Shown: piece by piece, positions 34,474 through 43,615 of the stretch
How the letters are laid out: the number at the start of each line of letters is the position of its first letter
How positions within the stretch are numbered: position 1 is the first letter of the stretch
Assembly: GCA_020847045.1 (NCBI GenBank)
Contig: JADLCT010000015.1
Coordinates: 36,944-100,943 of the forward strand
Direction: 5' to 3'
From: Bryobacterales bacterium
Lineage (GTDB): Bacteria > Acidobacteriota > Terriglobia > Bryobacterales > Bryobacteraceae
Length of the DNA stretch: 64,000 nt
The notes under the pieces: model-generated
The model's input: the letters and a program-made list of their open reading frames with translations, nothing else
Databases searched by the model: none
What the model was told of the DNA's origin: nothing
Position numbers and translations under genes: made by a program

Positions 34474-34995
34474 CTACTGGCTCGCGTGGCAGAAGTCGCA
34501 GCCGTTCGGGGCGCCCCGCTCGGCATGGCAGTCCATGCAGTCCTTCATATTCAGCAGGCGCGCCTTGGTGGTGACGGGCATCGCGGCGAGATCTCCATGG
34601 CAGGTGGCGCAGGCAATCTTGGCCGTCTGCGTGTGCGCGGCGTGGTTGAACCAGACAATCGGCATGAGACGGTAGACGCGCACCCACTCCACCGCCTTCT
34701 TATCCGCGGCGGCCTTGGCCAGCTTGGCGATCTCCGGCGAATCCTTTTTGATGGTGGTGTGGCAGCCCATGCAGAAGGACTCCTTGGGGAAGCCCATGGC
34801 GAAGCCCTCGCCCGCCTCGGTCGGCTTCATCGCATGGCAGACGTTGCACTTCAGTCCCAAAGCCAGGTGCGTCTTGTGTGAATAGGCGATGGGCTGCGCC
34901 GGAGCGTAGCCCACCGGGTCGGTCTTCAACTCGTCGTCGGCCAGCGCGGCCAGTGCCAGCAGGACGATGGCGAACGGAATGAGTGCTCGTTTCAT
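34474..34995 (-). CDS. Pentaheme cytochrome c, cytochrome c7/c3-like
   Basis: Exported cytochrome of 173 aa with signal peptide MKRALIPFAIVLLALAALA. Five CXXCH heme sites are visible: CNVCH (50-54), CMGCH (75-79), CATCH (129-133), CMDCH (153-157) and CDFCH (166-170). Extra histidines (YSHKTHL, FNHAAHT) fit bis-His ligation as in class III cytochromes. The start is ATG 34995; the longer upstream frame lies within the dehydrogenase gene. It begins 16 nt after the quinoprotein stop, so it is very likely cotranscribed and takes its electrons. It would pass them to an inner-membrane oxidase or quinone site. Confidence 0.92.
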   Translation of the reverse strand: MKRALIPFAIVLLALAALADDELKTDPVGYAPAQPIAYSHKTHLALGLKCNVCHAMKPTEAGEGFAMGFPKESFCMGCHTTIKKDSPEIAKLAKAAADKKAVEWVRVYRLMPIVWFNHAAHTQTAKIACATCHGDLAAMPVTTKARLLNMKDCMDCHAERGAPNGCDFCHASQ

Positions 34996-35011
34996 GGCTC
35001 TCAACCAGGCG

Positions 35012-36865
35012 CTATAAGCTGAACGCAATAAATTCGTCGGAGGCGGGCGAGCCTTCCTTGCCGCCGCAGGCGGCCACCACCACATACTGTTTGCCGCCAG
35101 CCTCGTAGCTGCACGGCGTGGCGAAACCGGCCGACTCCAGCCGGTGCTCCCAGGCGATCCTGCCCGAGTCGCTGTCAAAGGCGCGGAAGACGCGATCGAA
35201 GGTGCCGCTCATGAAGACGAGGCCGCCTGCCGTGCAGATGCTGCCGCCGTGCGAGCTAGCGCCCGTCTTGGGGATTCCCTGGGCCTTCAGTTCCGGGAAC
35301 TCGCCATTCACGATGCGCCAGGCGAACTCGCCCTTGCCGCAATCGATGGCCGTCATGTAGCCCCAGGGCGGCTTGATCCCCGGATAGCCCTTGTTGTCGC
35401 GCAGGTCGTTGCGCTTAGTGAGCTGGTAGCGGTACGGCATACCGGGCTTGGCGTCGGCGAAGGCGACGATATTCGACGTGTCGTCGGAGCTGACGAAGAC
35501 GCGGTTGCGCTTGGGGTCGAACGAGCAGCCGCCCCACAGAGGACCGCCCCGGAACCCGGGATGCACAAGGTAACCGTTCTTGGCGTTCGGCGTGTAAATA
35601 GGACCGCGCTTGATTCCCTGCAGAATGTCCTTCACATAGGCCGTGGCCTCGGGCGAAATGTCGGTGATCCACTCATCCCGCCAGCCCTGCCGCGACACGG
35701 CGGGAGGCTTGGAGGGGAAAGGTTGCGTCGGGTGCAGGCGTTCGCCCTCCAGATCCGACTGCGGCATGGGCCGCTCTTCCACGGGCCAGACGGGCTGGCC
35801 GGTATCGCGGTGGAAGAACCACATCCAGCCTTGTTTGGTGGGCTGCACGACGGCATCGATGGTCTTGCCGCCATGGCGCATGGTGATGAGCGCCGGTTGC
35901 GCGGGCATGTCCATGTCCCACACGTCGTGATGCACGATCTGGTAGTGCCACTTGCGCTGTCCGGTCAGCGCATCGAGCGCCAGCACGCAGTTTCCGAACA
36001 GGTTCGCGCCCTTGCGGTTGCCGCCGTAGAAGTCGAAGGCGGGCGAGCCGATGCCGGCGAAGACCAGTCCGCGCTGGGGATCGACGCTCATACCGGCCCA
36101 GTTGTTCGTGCCGCCGGCCGTCAGCCACGAGTCGTTCTCCCATGTGTCATTGCCGAACTCGCCCGGACGCGGCGTCGTGTGGAAGATCCAGCGGCGTTTG
36201 CCGGTTTTGGCGTCCCAGCCGCGAATGTGGCCGGGAGCTTCCGGATAGGGCCCTTCGCCGCCACCGCCGCCGGTGATGATCACATCCTTGTACACAACCA
36301 CGGGCGAGGTGTGCTTGAAGGAGAGGTTGCGCATGTCGTGATCGAACTCTTGCTTGAGATCGAGCACGCCGTTGCTGGCGAAGCTCTCGATGAGCTGGCC
36401 GGTTGTGGCGTTCAAGGCGATCAGCGTGTCCTGATAGCAGCAGAAGATGCGCTTGTCGCCGCCCTCCTCCCAGTAGCACACGGCGCGGCTGTTGCCGGGC
36501 GAGCGGCGCGTGGTGCGCCCCTGGGCGGGGTCGAAACTCCAGAGCAACGCACCGGTGGAGGCGTTCAACGCCTGCACCTTCACGCGGGGCGTTGTGATGT
36601 ACATGACGCCGTCGACGACGATAGGCGTGCATTCGCTCGACGTGGCCGGACGCTGGCTCGCATCGCCCGTCTTGTGCACCCAGGCCACCTTCAGATTTTT
36701 CACGTTCGAAGGCGTGATCTGTTCCACGGGCGAGTAGCGCGTGGCCTGCGCGTCGCCACCATACCAGTTCCACTCCCGTTCGCGCGGCGTCGCGGCCATG
36801 GCGCGGGGTCCGGGAATCAGGGCCGCGGCGGCGGCCGAATGAACAATAAAATCGCGGCGTTTCAT
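35012..36865 (-). CDS. TAT-exported PQQ-dependent dehydrogenase, glucose-dehydrogenase type
   Basis: Quinoprotein of 617 aa with a twin-arginine signal (MKRRDFIVHSAAAAALIPG). The eight-bladed propeller opens REWNWYGGDAQATRYSPVEQI, a hallmark of membrane-GDH and alcohol-dehydrogenase-type quinoproteins. Later landmarks are WSFDPAQG, the active-site region HHDVWDMDMPAQPALIT, KQGWMWFFHRDTGQPVWPVEERPMP and the closing GGKQYVVVAACGG. It lacks the N-terminal membrane helices of Gcd, so it is soluble in the periplasm. It would oxidise a sugar or alcohol using PQQ and calcium. A pentaheme cytochrome gene follows 16 nt later. No PQQ synthesis gene is in the window. Confidence 0.92.
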   Translation of the reverse strand: MKRRDFIVHSAAAAALIPGPRAMAATPREREWNWYGGDAQATRYSPVEQITPSNVKNLKVAWVHKTGDASQRPATSSECTPIVVDGVMYITTPRVKVQALNASTGALLWSFDPAQGRTTRRSPGNSRAVCYWEEGGDKRIFCCYQDTLIALNATTGQLIESFASNGVLDLKQEFDHDMRNLSFKHTSPVVVYKDVIITGGGGGEGPYPEAPGHIRGWDAKTGKRRWIFHTTPRPGEFGNDTWENDSWLTAGGTNNWAGMSVDPQRGLVFAGIGSPAFDFYGGNRKGANLFGNCVLALDALTGQRKWHYQIVHHDVWDMDMPAQPALITMRHGGKTIDAVVQPTKQGWMWFFHRDTGQPVWPVEERPMPQSDLEGERLHPTQPFPSKPPAVSRQGWRDEWITDISPEATAYVKDILQGIKRGPIYTPNAKNGYLVHPGFRGGPLWGGCSFDPKRNRVFVSSDDTSNIVAFADAKPGMPYRYQLTKRNDLRDNKGYPGIKPPWGYMTAIDCGKGEFAWRIVNGEFPELKAQGIPKTGASSHGGSICTAGGLVFMSGTFDRVFRAFDSDSGRIAWEHRLESAGFATPCSYEAGGKQYVVVAACGGKEGSPASDEFIAFSL

Positions 36866-36937
36866 AAAGGGGAGACTCTATCAATCTGACGGCCTCACTT
36901 GCAACGAAGTTACCGGTAGAGAGAAGATGAGGGCGCC

Positions 36938-38257
36938 ATGATCAACCGGCGGAAGTTCACAGCACTGGCGGCGGGCGCCTTGGCCGCGCAGCCGCAGCCA
37001 AAGCGGCCCAACATCGTTTTCATCTTTTCCGACGACCACCACTATCAATGTCTCGGAGCAGCGGGGAATCCGCACATTCAGACGCCGAACCTCGACCGTC
37101 TGGCCGCGAAAGGAGTGAACTTCACGCACGCCATGGTCAGCACGCCGCAGTGCTGCCCTTCGCGCGGCGTCATGCTGTCGGGACTGGAGACCTATCAAAG
37201 CGGGCTGCAATCGAATGGCTACACGGCCTTCAAGCCGAATCACGGCCCCACCGTGATCGAACAGTTGCGGCGCGCCGGTTATGCCACCCACCTGACCGGC
37301 AAGTGGCACATCACGAACATGCCCGCCGAGTGCGGTTTCACAAGCGCTCCCCTTTGGTTGCGCGGGGGCGGCAGCAAGTATGTGGACCCCGTGCTGCGCC
37401 GCGGCCTGGAAGGCCAGGACCAGGAGACGCGGGGCCACATCACGGATCTGTTCACGGACGCCGCCGTCGATGTCATCGAGACCGCGCCGAAGGACAAGCC
37501 TTACTTTTTGTGGCTCAGCTACAACGCGCCGCACACGCCCTGGACCGCGGTGGAGCCCTACAAAACGCGGTACGCTGTGCGAGCCGCGCCGCCGCCCGCC
37601 CACCCGGCCGGCGGCAAGCCGTTCGACTGGGCCACCTACTATGCCGTGATTTCCCACATGGACGCGGGCGTTGGACGCGTGATCACGGCGATTGAAAACG
37701 CCGGGCAGTGGGGCAACACGCTCATCTTTTTCGTTGGCGACAACGGCTACCTATGCGGCACGAAGGGGCTGAACGGCAAGGTGCATCCCTGGGAGGAGAG
37801 CGTGCGCGTTCCCTTCCTCGCCTCGGGCGGCATGGTGCGGGCGCGCGGCAAGCAGAGCGCTCCGGTCTGCTCCATCGACGCGCCGGCCACCTGGCTCGAC
37901 TTCGCGGGCGTCCAGCCGGCTTACTCGCTGGCCGGGGTGAGCCTGCGCGAGGAGCTGTCCAAAGGGACGTCGCACCACGAGCACGGCTTCGCGGTTTGGA
38001 ACGACGGCCGGCCCGAAGGTCTGGCGATTCGCGTTGCCGTGGAACCCTACCGGTTGGTGCGCACGCGCTTCTACAAATACATCCTGTGGCAGTCCAGGCG
38101 GGACGCTCTCTACGAAGTGGACAAAGACCTGGCCGAGGCGCGCAACCTCGCCGAAAAGCCCTCGGCGCTGCACAAGCAGGTGATCGCCGAGATGCGCGGC
38201 GCGCTGGAAGAGCGCATGGAAAAGACCAGCGACCCGGCGCTGGCCTGGATGCGCTAA
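36938..38257 (+). CDS. TAT-exported sulfatase
   Basis: Sulfatase of 439 aa with a short TAT-like signal (MINRRKFTALAAGALAAQP). The metal-binding DD is at 32-33 in FIFSDDHHYQCLG, and the formylglycine motif is CCPSR, with C72 as the residue to be converted. Features such as GKWHI and NAPHTPW follow in the usual order. The C-terminus has a short arylsulfatase-like strand region (YKYILWQSRRDALYEVDKDLAEARNLAEKP). It is divergent from the quinoprotein gene and convergent with the DUF1080 gene, 7 nt apart. Substrate unknown. Confidence 0.92.
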   Translation: MINRRKFTALAAGALAAQPQPKRPNIVFIFSDDHHYQCLGAAGNPHIQTPNLDRLAAKGVNFTHAMVSTPQCCPSRGVMLSGLETYQSGLQSNGYTAFKPNHGPTVIEQLRRAGYATHLTGKWHITNMPAECGFTSAPLWLRGGGSKYVDPVLRRGLEGQDQETRGHITDLFTDAAVDVIETAPKDKPYFLWLSYNAPHTPWTAVEPYKTRYAVRAAPPPAHPAGGKPFDWATYYAVISHMDAGVGRVITAIENAGQWGNTLIFFVGDNGYLCGTKGLNGKVHPWEESVRVPFLASGGMVRARGKQSAPVCSIDAPATWLDFAGVQPAYSLAGVSLREELSKGTSHHEHGFAVWNDGRPEGLAIRVAVEPYRLVRTRFYKYILWQSRRDALYEVDKDLAEARNLAEKPSALHKQVIAEMRGALEERMEKTSDPALAWMR

Positions 38258-38264
38258 GCCGCGG

Positions 38265-38999
38265 CTACAACTCCTTGGCCGCCTGCCCCGGCGCGATGAT
38301 CCCGGGAGGCAGCTCCATGAGGCGGATGTTGCGGAAGTGAATCTTCGCGCCTTCGGACTCCAGACACAGGTAGCCCTTCTTTTGCGTTGCCTTTGAGATG
38401 CCGTTCACAAACTTTCCATTGATCGACAGCTTGATGACGCCGTCCACGGCCACGACGTCATAGACGTTCCATTCGTTCTTGGGCTTGCAGCGCGACTCGA
38501 AGGAAAAGCTGCGCTGGTTGCGCGGGTTGTCGGCCACCGTCTTCACACCGCCTACGCCGAACAGCTCACCCGTCACATAGGCATGGGGCGGCGTGATGCC
38601 ATCGCGCGCGTGCATCTCGGGCCAGCCGAGTTCGAGCATCTGGATCTCGATGCCATCCGGCAGACGGTTCCTTTCTCCTGGCACCGCGCCGGACCATGCG
38701 AACACGCCTGAATTCCCACCCGTTTCGGTGTGCATCCATTCGATGTGCAGCAGGAAGTTCTCATACTGCTTCGCGGTGCGCATGACGCCGATCGGAGTGC
38801 CCTTGCAGATGAGTTCGCCGTTCTGCACCGACCAGGTGTCGGGATCGGTATTCACGTTCACCCAGCCCGTCAGGTCGCGTCCGTTGAACAGATCCACCCA
38901 CTGCGGCACGGGTACGGGCGGTGTGGAGGACTGCGGCAGTGCCGGAGCCAGAAGCGCGGCCAGGGCAAACGAGGCGGCGCAGCCAAGGATAATTTTCAT
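38265..38999 (-). CDS. Exported DUF1080 protein, 3-keto-disaccharide-hydrolase-like
   Basis: Secreted protein of 244 aa from ATG 38999, preceded by GGAGGGG on the minus strand (about 39005-39010), with signal peptide [23 protein letters not shown]. The mature part is a DUF1080 lectin-like beta-sandwich. Signatures are [34 protein letters not shown] near the start, [15 protein letters not shown], then [12 protein letters not shown] and [22 protein letters not shown] at the end. Members of this family have been described as 3-keto-glycoside hydrolases or lyases acting after oxidation of the sugar at C3. Adjacent sugar-oxidising and Gfo/Idh/MocA genes in the window fit this role. Confidence 0.88.
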   Translation of the reverse strand: MKIILGCAASFALAALLAPALPQSSTPPVPVPQWVDLFNGRDLTGWVNVNTDPDTWSVQNGELICKGTPIGVMRTAKQYENFLLHIEWMHTETGGNSGVFAWSGAVPGERNRLPDGIEIQMLELGWPEMHARDGITPPHAYVTGELFGVGGVKTVADNPRNQRSFSFESRCKPKNEWNVYDVVAVDGVIKLSINGKFVNGISKATQKKGYLCLESEGAKIHFRNIRLMELPPGIIAPGQAAKEL

Positions 39000-39033
39000 G
39001 AGACCCCTCCAAAAAGATATCGGGAATAAATTG

Positions 39034-39050
39034 TGTCGAATTCTGTCGAA
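39034..39050. promoter_or_regulatory. Tandem TGTCGAA direct repeat upstream of DUF1080 gene
   Basis: TGTCGAA occurs at 39034-39040 and again at 39044-39050, exactly one helical turn apart. The pair is 35-51 nt upstream of the DUF1080 start codon. This spacing suits a dimeric regulator on one DNA face, but no regulator is identified. Confidence 0.3.
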
Positions 39051-39276
39051 TCGCACGGGCCGGAACGGGGGGCCCACTTCCTGGTTATTGTAGACCACCG
39101 GCGGCGGGATACAACGGGGAGAGCGGGGCCGTGGAGCGCCGCGCTGGTACTGGCCCTAAGGCCCCACACCGGCGAACCTAAGGCCACTTTCGGCTGGAAA
39201 CCGGGCCGCGCTAGGGCGATCGCTGCATTTACGCACGCCGCTGTTCCCTCCACACTTGAGCCAGAGGGAAGTGCAA

Positions 39277-39924
39277 GTGAAACGAATCATTGCAATTATG
39301 TTCATAATGGCCACCCTGGCGCTAAGTCTCCAGGCAACCATCATCGCCTCGCTGGAAAATACGGGAGTTGGCGCGGCGGGCAGTGGCCAGGTGGACCCGA
39401 ACTGGGTAGTACGGCAGGGAAGCAATCCGTATGGGAACGCCTACCGGACAGCGAGCCCGGGGTTTCCATTTCCCTGGTGGATGGCCAACAACGCCACGTC
39501 AATGTGGGTGAGCCCGAGCCCGAGCTACCCGAACGCGGGGTCGGATGCGGGAGGACTCTGGGAGTACCGGAACACGTTCGACCTTACAAACTTCGTCCTG
39601 AGCTCGGTGCAGATCGATTTCCGGCTGGGCGTGGACAACCGTTTTGACGGCTACATTCTGAACGGCGGCCCCGTCATCATCCCTGGTCCCTGGGCGGCAT
39701 TCAGTACGCTGTCGCCCTGGTTTTCAGTGAATACCGCCGGCCTGCTTCCCGGCCTGAACACGCTCACCTTTCTGGTGTTCAACGTGCCGCAGCAGTCGGG
39801 CAACCCGGGCGGCTTCCGGCTGGAGTTCGATGCCCAGGGAACGGAAGTGCCCGAACCCTCGGCCAGCCTGCTGTGGGGCGCCGGACTGGCCGGGTTGGCC
39901 ATCGCCATGCGCCGGCGCAAGTAG
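39277..39924 (+). CDS. PEP-CTERM sorting-domain protein
   Basis: Exported protein of 215 aa from GTG 39277, with GAGGGA at 39264-39269 in front; GTG 39271 is an alternative. The signal peptide is VKRIIAIMFIMATLALSLQA. The body is a beta-rich domain with many Asn, Gly, Ser and Pro residues and no recognised enzyme motif. The C-terminus is a textbook PEP-CTERM tail: VPEPS, a hydrophobic helix (about 15 residues), then RRRK. Such tails direct processing by an exosortase/archaeosortase-type enzyme, and the proteins are usually tied to extracellular polysaccharide. No exosortase gene is in this window. The stop is one base from the 3' end of rnpB. Confidence 0.9.
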   Translation: MKRIIAIMFIMATLALSLQATIIASLENTGVGAAGSGQVDPNWVVRQGSNPYGNAYRTASPGFPFPWWMANNATSMWVSPSPSYPNAGSDAGGLWEYRNTFDLTNFVLSSVQIDFRLGVDNRFDGYILNGGPVIIPGPWAAFSTLSPWFSVNTAGLLPGLNTLTFLVFNVPQQSGNPGGFRLEFDAQGTEVPEPSASLLWGAGLAGLAIAMRRRK

Positions 39925-39925
39925 T

Positions 39926-40348
39926 GGATCCCGCGCGGCTGTAAGCCGGTTCCTGTACCGCCGTCCGCCGGAGCGGACCGCGGCGGCAGCCATTCCTCTC
40001 GGCCCGCCATTGCTGGCGGGCTCCAGCAACCTACCCGGGAGTTGTAACGGCGCGGGCCACGCCATCCTCCCCTATTTGGTTTTGCTCCACGTGGGGTTTT
40101 CCCTGCCGGCGCGCGTTACCGCGGCCGCGGTGCGCTCTTACCGCACCATTTCACCCTTACCGGACGGGCGTGAACCCGCCAGGCGGTATATTTTCTGTGG
40201 CACTGATCCGTGGAACGCGGTTCTAACCACGCCCCCCCGGCCGTTAGCCGGCACGCCGCCCTATGGAGACCGGACTTTCCTCGGCGCCTCTCCTCGCGCC
40301 TTGCGGCTTGAGGGTTGAGGCGACGCGGCTGCCCGCCTTGCGGGATCC
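39926..40348 (-). ncRNA. rnpB: RNase P RNA, bacterial type A
   Basis: The catalytic RNA that trims tRNA 5' leaders. Read on the minus strand, the universal blocks appear in order. GAGGAAAGUCCGG lies at 40282-40270. GGUAAGGGUGAAA and GCGGUAAGAGCGCACC lie in 40161-40129. AAAUAGGGG falls near 40070 and GGGUAG near 40030. The terminal ACAG-x-ACCGGCUUACAG block is close to the 3' end. The P1 helix is explicit: GGATCCCGC at 39926-39934 is perfectly complementary to 40340-40348, which sets the ends. Length about 423 nt, a little above E. coli's 377. No protein-coding gene is supported in this stretch. Confidence 0.97.
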
Positions 40349-40553
40349 GCTTTCATCTTCGCACGGCGGGCTGGGATTTACTCCGGGCCGTAACGTTTTT
40401 CCGGGCCAAACGATCCTTAGTGATTGGGCCGGGCACGGGGAGTACGCGCCCAAGAGAATGTAAGTTGTAGTAAACTCATTGAATCGGAGGGAGAGTTGAG
40501 TGCCGTTTTCTCAACTTCGGTACCCGCGTTTACAAGGAACCAGGAGAAATCTC

Positions 40554-43500
40554 GTGAAACATAGGATACTGGCTGCACTGTTCATCGCATTGCTGCTCAC
40601 CTGTGGCGCACTGTACGCGCAAGGTGAAGGCCCACAGGTGCACGCCAACAAGGACGATTGGGAAGAGATCAATTTCGAAACGAATTCGGCCAAGATCTCC
40701 GATGGATTCCCCACCTTGCTGAGAATGGCCGAGCTGTTGAAGGGCAATCCCGGCTGGCGGTTGAAAGTGGAGGGGCATACCGATTCGCTCGGTTCGCACC
40801 CGTTCAACGACAAGCTCGCCATGAACCGCGCCAAAGCGGTGAAATCATTTTTGGAGAAGTACGGGGCCAACCCGAATCAAACCACGGCGGCCGCGCAAGG
40901 CAAGCGCGCCCCGAAGGTGGCCAACGACACCAAGGAAGGACGCTTCGTAAACCGCCGCGTCCAGATGACGTTGACCGACGACAAGGGCAACGTGGTGAAG
41001 GCCAACGCCGGCGCGGGTGACACCGTGGCGGCCATGGAAAAGCACGCCAAGCAGAGCGAGGAGTGCTGCAATCTGATTTTGAAGCGGCTCGACAAGCTGG
41101 AAGAGATTCTGGCCGAGCTGCGGCAGTTAAAGGATGACCACCGGAAGATCCTCGACGAGCTCGCGGCCCTGAAGAGGGGTGGAGCGGGAACCGGCGCCGC
41201 GGCAGCAGCCGCCGCCGCGCCCGCCTCATCGCCCGCCGTCAGCCCGACGCAGTTGACACAGATGGCCGAATCGGCGGCCAAGAAGGCCGTGGACGAGATG
41301 AAGTCCGGCTCGCCGAAGTTCTCGCTGCTGGGTTTGAACGTCGGACCCGATGGTTCCGGCAACGCCACCATGACGGGCCGCGCGCGCTACTTCGCGCCGT
41401 TCGGCACCCGCTCCGCCGTGCAGGCGCAGGGCGAGTACATGTATTATCGCGACCGCCGCGAGGGCCAGTTCGACCTTGGCCTGGTGAACCGCTGGAAGGA
41501 TGTCCAACTGGGCGGCTTCGCCAGCTTCAAGAACGTCTGGATGAAGGGCATGGACAACACCGGCACGCTTGGCCAGGCCAGCTTCACGGCTGACTATCTG
41601 TTTGGCCAGGGCAAAGTCGGCTTGTTCGGCGTGAAGACCTTCCTGAACGACGCCGTCATCAAGACGGTGGCGCAGCGCAACCTGGTGACGGAAACCTATC
41701 TGCACGCCGTTGATCAACTCGGCGCTTCCGGCACGGTGGCCCTGGGCCGCAGTCCCAAGTCGCCGTGGGTGGAAGGCAACATCGGCTGGTTGAAGAGCGC
41801 GGGCGGCAACAAAAAGGCCGGCGGAACGGCGCGCTTCGTCTTCCCGGTGAACCCCTACTTCGCCCTGTCGGCCGAAGGCGGCGTGAACGAGACGCTGATC
41901 GGAACCGAGAACAACGGCCGCGCCGTGTTCGGCATCCTGTTCGGCAACTACATTCACCCGAAGGAATTCCAGGCCGCCGATCATCCGGTGCCGGTGGACA
42001 TTCCGCGCGTCCGTTATGAGATGCTGACCCGCACGCGCCGCACGGGCAACGACCCGCCGGTGCCGGTGACCAAGGATCTGCTTGGCGTGAAGGCCGGTTC
42101 GATCCAGTTGGACGCTTCGGATTCCTACGATCCGGATGGCGATCCGATCACGTTCCTGTGGTCGCAGGTGGCCGGCCCGGCCGTGACGCTGACCGGAGCC
42201 AACACCTCCCGGCCCAGCTTCACCGCGACGGAAGGCCAGATGTACGGCTTCCGCGTGCTGCTGGCCGACGACAAGAACTCGCAGGCGATTGCCCGCGTTA
42301 CGGTCACCACGCAGGAGCCGGCGCGGGTGCGCATTCTGCGCTGGACGGCGAACCCGTCGCTGATTCAGCCCGGCGAAAGCTCGTCGCTGAACTACCTTGT
42401 GGAGAACGCCACTTCGGTGAGCATCTCCGGCGTCACGCAATCGCTGAGCCCGCAGTCGGGCGTGGTGAGCGTATCGCCCAAGCAGACCACCAGCTACACG
42501 CTGACGGCCAAGAACGCCACCAGCGAGGAGACGGCCGTGGTTGTGGTGGGCGTGGAACGCTCCCAGGCGCGCTTTGTCAGCTGCTCGGCCAGCCCGGCGA
42601 CGATTCTGCCGGGTGAGGCCGCCACGTTGAACTGGAGCAGCGAGAACGCGCGCAGCGTGGAGGTTGTGGGCGTTGGCACGTTCGCGCCGGTGGGCTCGAC
42701 GGTGGTCACGCCGCAGCAGTCCACCACTTATACGCTGATCGCCCGCGGCGACGGCGGCGAGGGCACGTGCACGGCGACGGTGGCGGTGCAAACGGGCAAC
42801 CGTCCCATCATCGCCACGTTCAAGGCCGAGCCGATGGAAATCGTCGAGGGCGACAAGTCCACGCTGAGCTGGTCCGTGCAGGGGGCCGACAAGGTGGAGA
42901 TCACCGGCATCACCAGCCCGGCCCCGAGCGGTTCGGGTGACGTGATGCCCAACACGACCACCACCTACACGCTGACGGCGACCAACAAGTTCGGACAATC
43001 CATCGCCAACACCACGGTCACCGTGATTCCGCGCGTGAAGGTGATCTCGTTCACGGCCAATCCGTCCACCATCAACAAGCCCGGCACGCCGGTGACCTTC
43101 GCCTGGACGACGGAGAACGCCGCGGAAGTCTTCATCACCGAGGGTATCGGCTCGCGCTCGCCCAACGGCTCGCTGACCAACGCGGGACCGATGAAGACCA
43201 CCACGTACCAACTGACGGCCATCGGCCGCGGCCGCAACAACACGGCGACGGCGATGGTGTCGGTCACCGTGGACACGGGCGGCACCAACGAGAACAAGCC
43301 TCCCACGGCGTTCGTGCCGATCTCCAGCTTCCTGACGCCGCTGCGCCAGATTGTACTGAACGGGTCCAGCTCGTTCGATCCCGACGGCGATCCGCTTACC
43401 TATGAGTGGCGGAGCATCGACGGCAAGGCGACGATCCTGAACCCGAATTCGGCGGTAACGCAGGCCATCCTGGACGGCACCAATACGTTCTACTTCACGT

Positions 43501-43589
43501 TTGAACTGAAGGTGACCGACTCGAAGGGCGCCTCCTCGGTAACCAATGTCAGGGTGACGCTGGTACAACTGGGCGGCTCGAACCGCTAA
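40554..43589 (+). CDS. Secreted OmpA-domain protein with Ig-like and PKD repeats
   Basis: Exported protein of 1011 aa. GTG 40554 is chosen because AGGAGA sits at 40542-40547 and a signal peptide (VKHRILAALFIALLLTCGALYAQ) follows. An OmpA-type peptidoglycan-binding domain is at the N-terminus (about 30-140, with KVEGHTDSLGSHPFNDKLAMNRAKAVKSFL and VNRRVQMTL). Then come a coiled coil, an Ala-rich linker, and a beta-rich region (~240-500). A PKD-like domain (DASDSYDPDGDPITFLW) is followed by four tandem ~80-residue Ig-like repeats, each with a pattern like F-x-A-x-P-x-x-I...G....L-x-W and TTTYTLTA. A second PKD-like domain (NGSSSFDPDGDPLTYEW) ends the protein. It probably tethers to the cell wall and binds at the surface. 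Confidence 0.88.
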   Translation: MKHRILAALFIALLLTCGALYAQGEGPQVHANKDDWEEINFETNSAKISDGFPTLLRMAELLKGNPGWRLKVEGHTDSLGSHPFNDKLAMNRAKAVKSFLEKYGANPNQTTAAAQGKRAPKVANDTKEGRFVNRRVQMTLTDDKGNVVKANAGAGDTVAAMEKHAKQSEECCNLILKRLDKLEEILAELRQLKDDHRKILDELAALKRGGAGTGAAAAAAAAPASSPAVSPTQLTQMAESAAKKAVDEMKSGSPKFSLLGLNVGPDGSGNATMTGRARYFAPFGTRSAVQAQGEYMYYRDRREGQFDLGLVNRWKDVQLGGFASFKNVWMKGMDNTGTLGQASFTADYLFGQGKVGLFGVKTFLNDAVIKTVAQRNLVTETYLHAVDQLGASGTVALGRSPKSPWVEGNIGWLKSAGGNKKAGGTARFVFPVNPYFALSAEGGVNETLIGTENNGRAVFGILFGNYIHPKEFQAADHPVPVDIPRVRYEMLTRTRRTGNDPPVPVTKDLLGVKAGSIQLDASDSYDPDGDPITFLWSQVAGPAVTLTGANTSRPSFTATEGQMYGFRVLLADDKNSQAIARVTVTTQEPARVRILRWTANPSLIQPGESSSLNYLVENATSVSISGVTQSLSPQSGVVSVSPKQTTSYTLTAKNATSEETAVVVVGVERSQARFVSCSASPATILPGEAATLNWSSENARSVEVVGVGTFAPVGSTVVTPQQSTTYTLIARGDGGEGTCTATVAVQTGNRPIIATFKAEPMEIVEGDKSTLSWSVQGADKVEITGITSPAPSGSGDVMPNTTTTYTLTATNKFGQSIANTTVTVIPRVKVISFTANPSTINKPGTPVTFAWTTENAAEVFITEGIGSRSPNGSLTNAGPMKTTTYQLTAIGRGRNNTATAMVSVTVDTGGTNENKPPTAFVPISSFLTPLRQIVLNGSSSFDPDGDPLTYEWRSIDGKATILNPNSAVTQAILDGTNTFYFTFELKVTDSKGASSVTNVRVTLVQLGGSNR

Positions 43590-43615
43590 CGGCGCGTACG
43601 AAAACAGGCAACACG

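Noticed and set aside
41226..43568. 780-aa open frame antisense to the OmpA-domain gene
   Set aside because: Arg/His-rich composition typical of a GC-rich shadow frame; the plus-strand gene has a ribosome site, signal peptide and domains.
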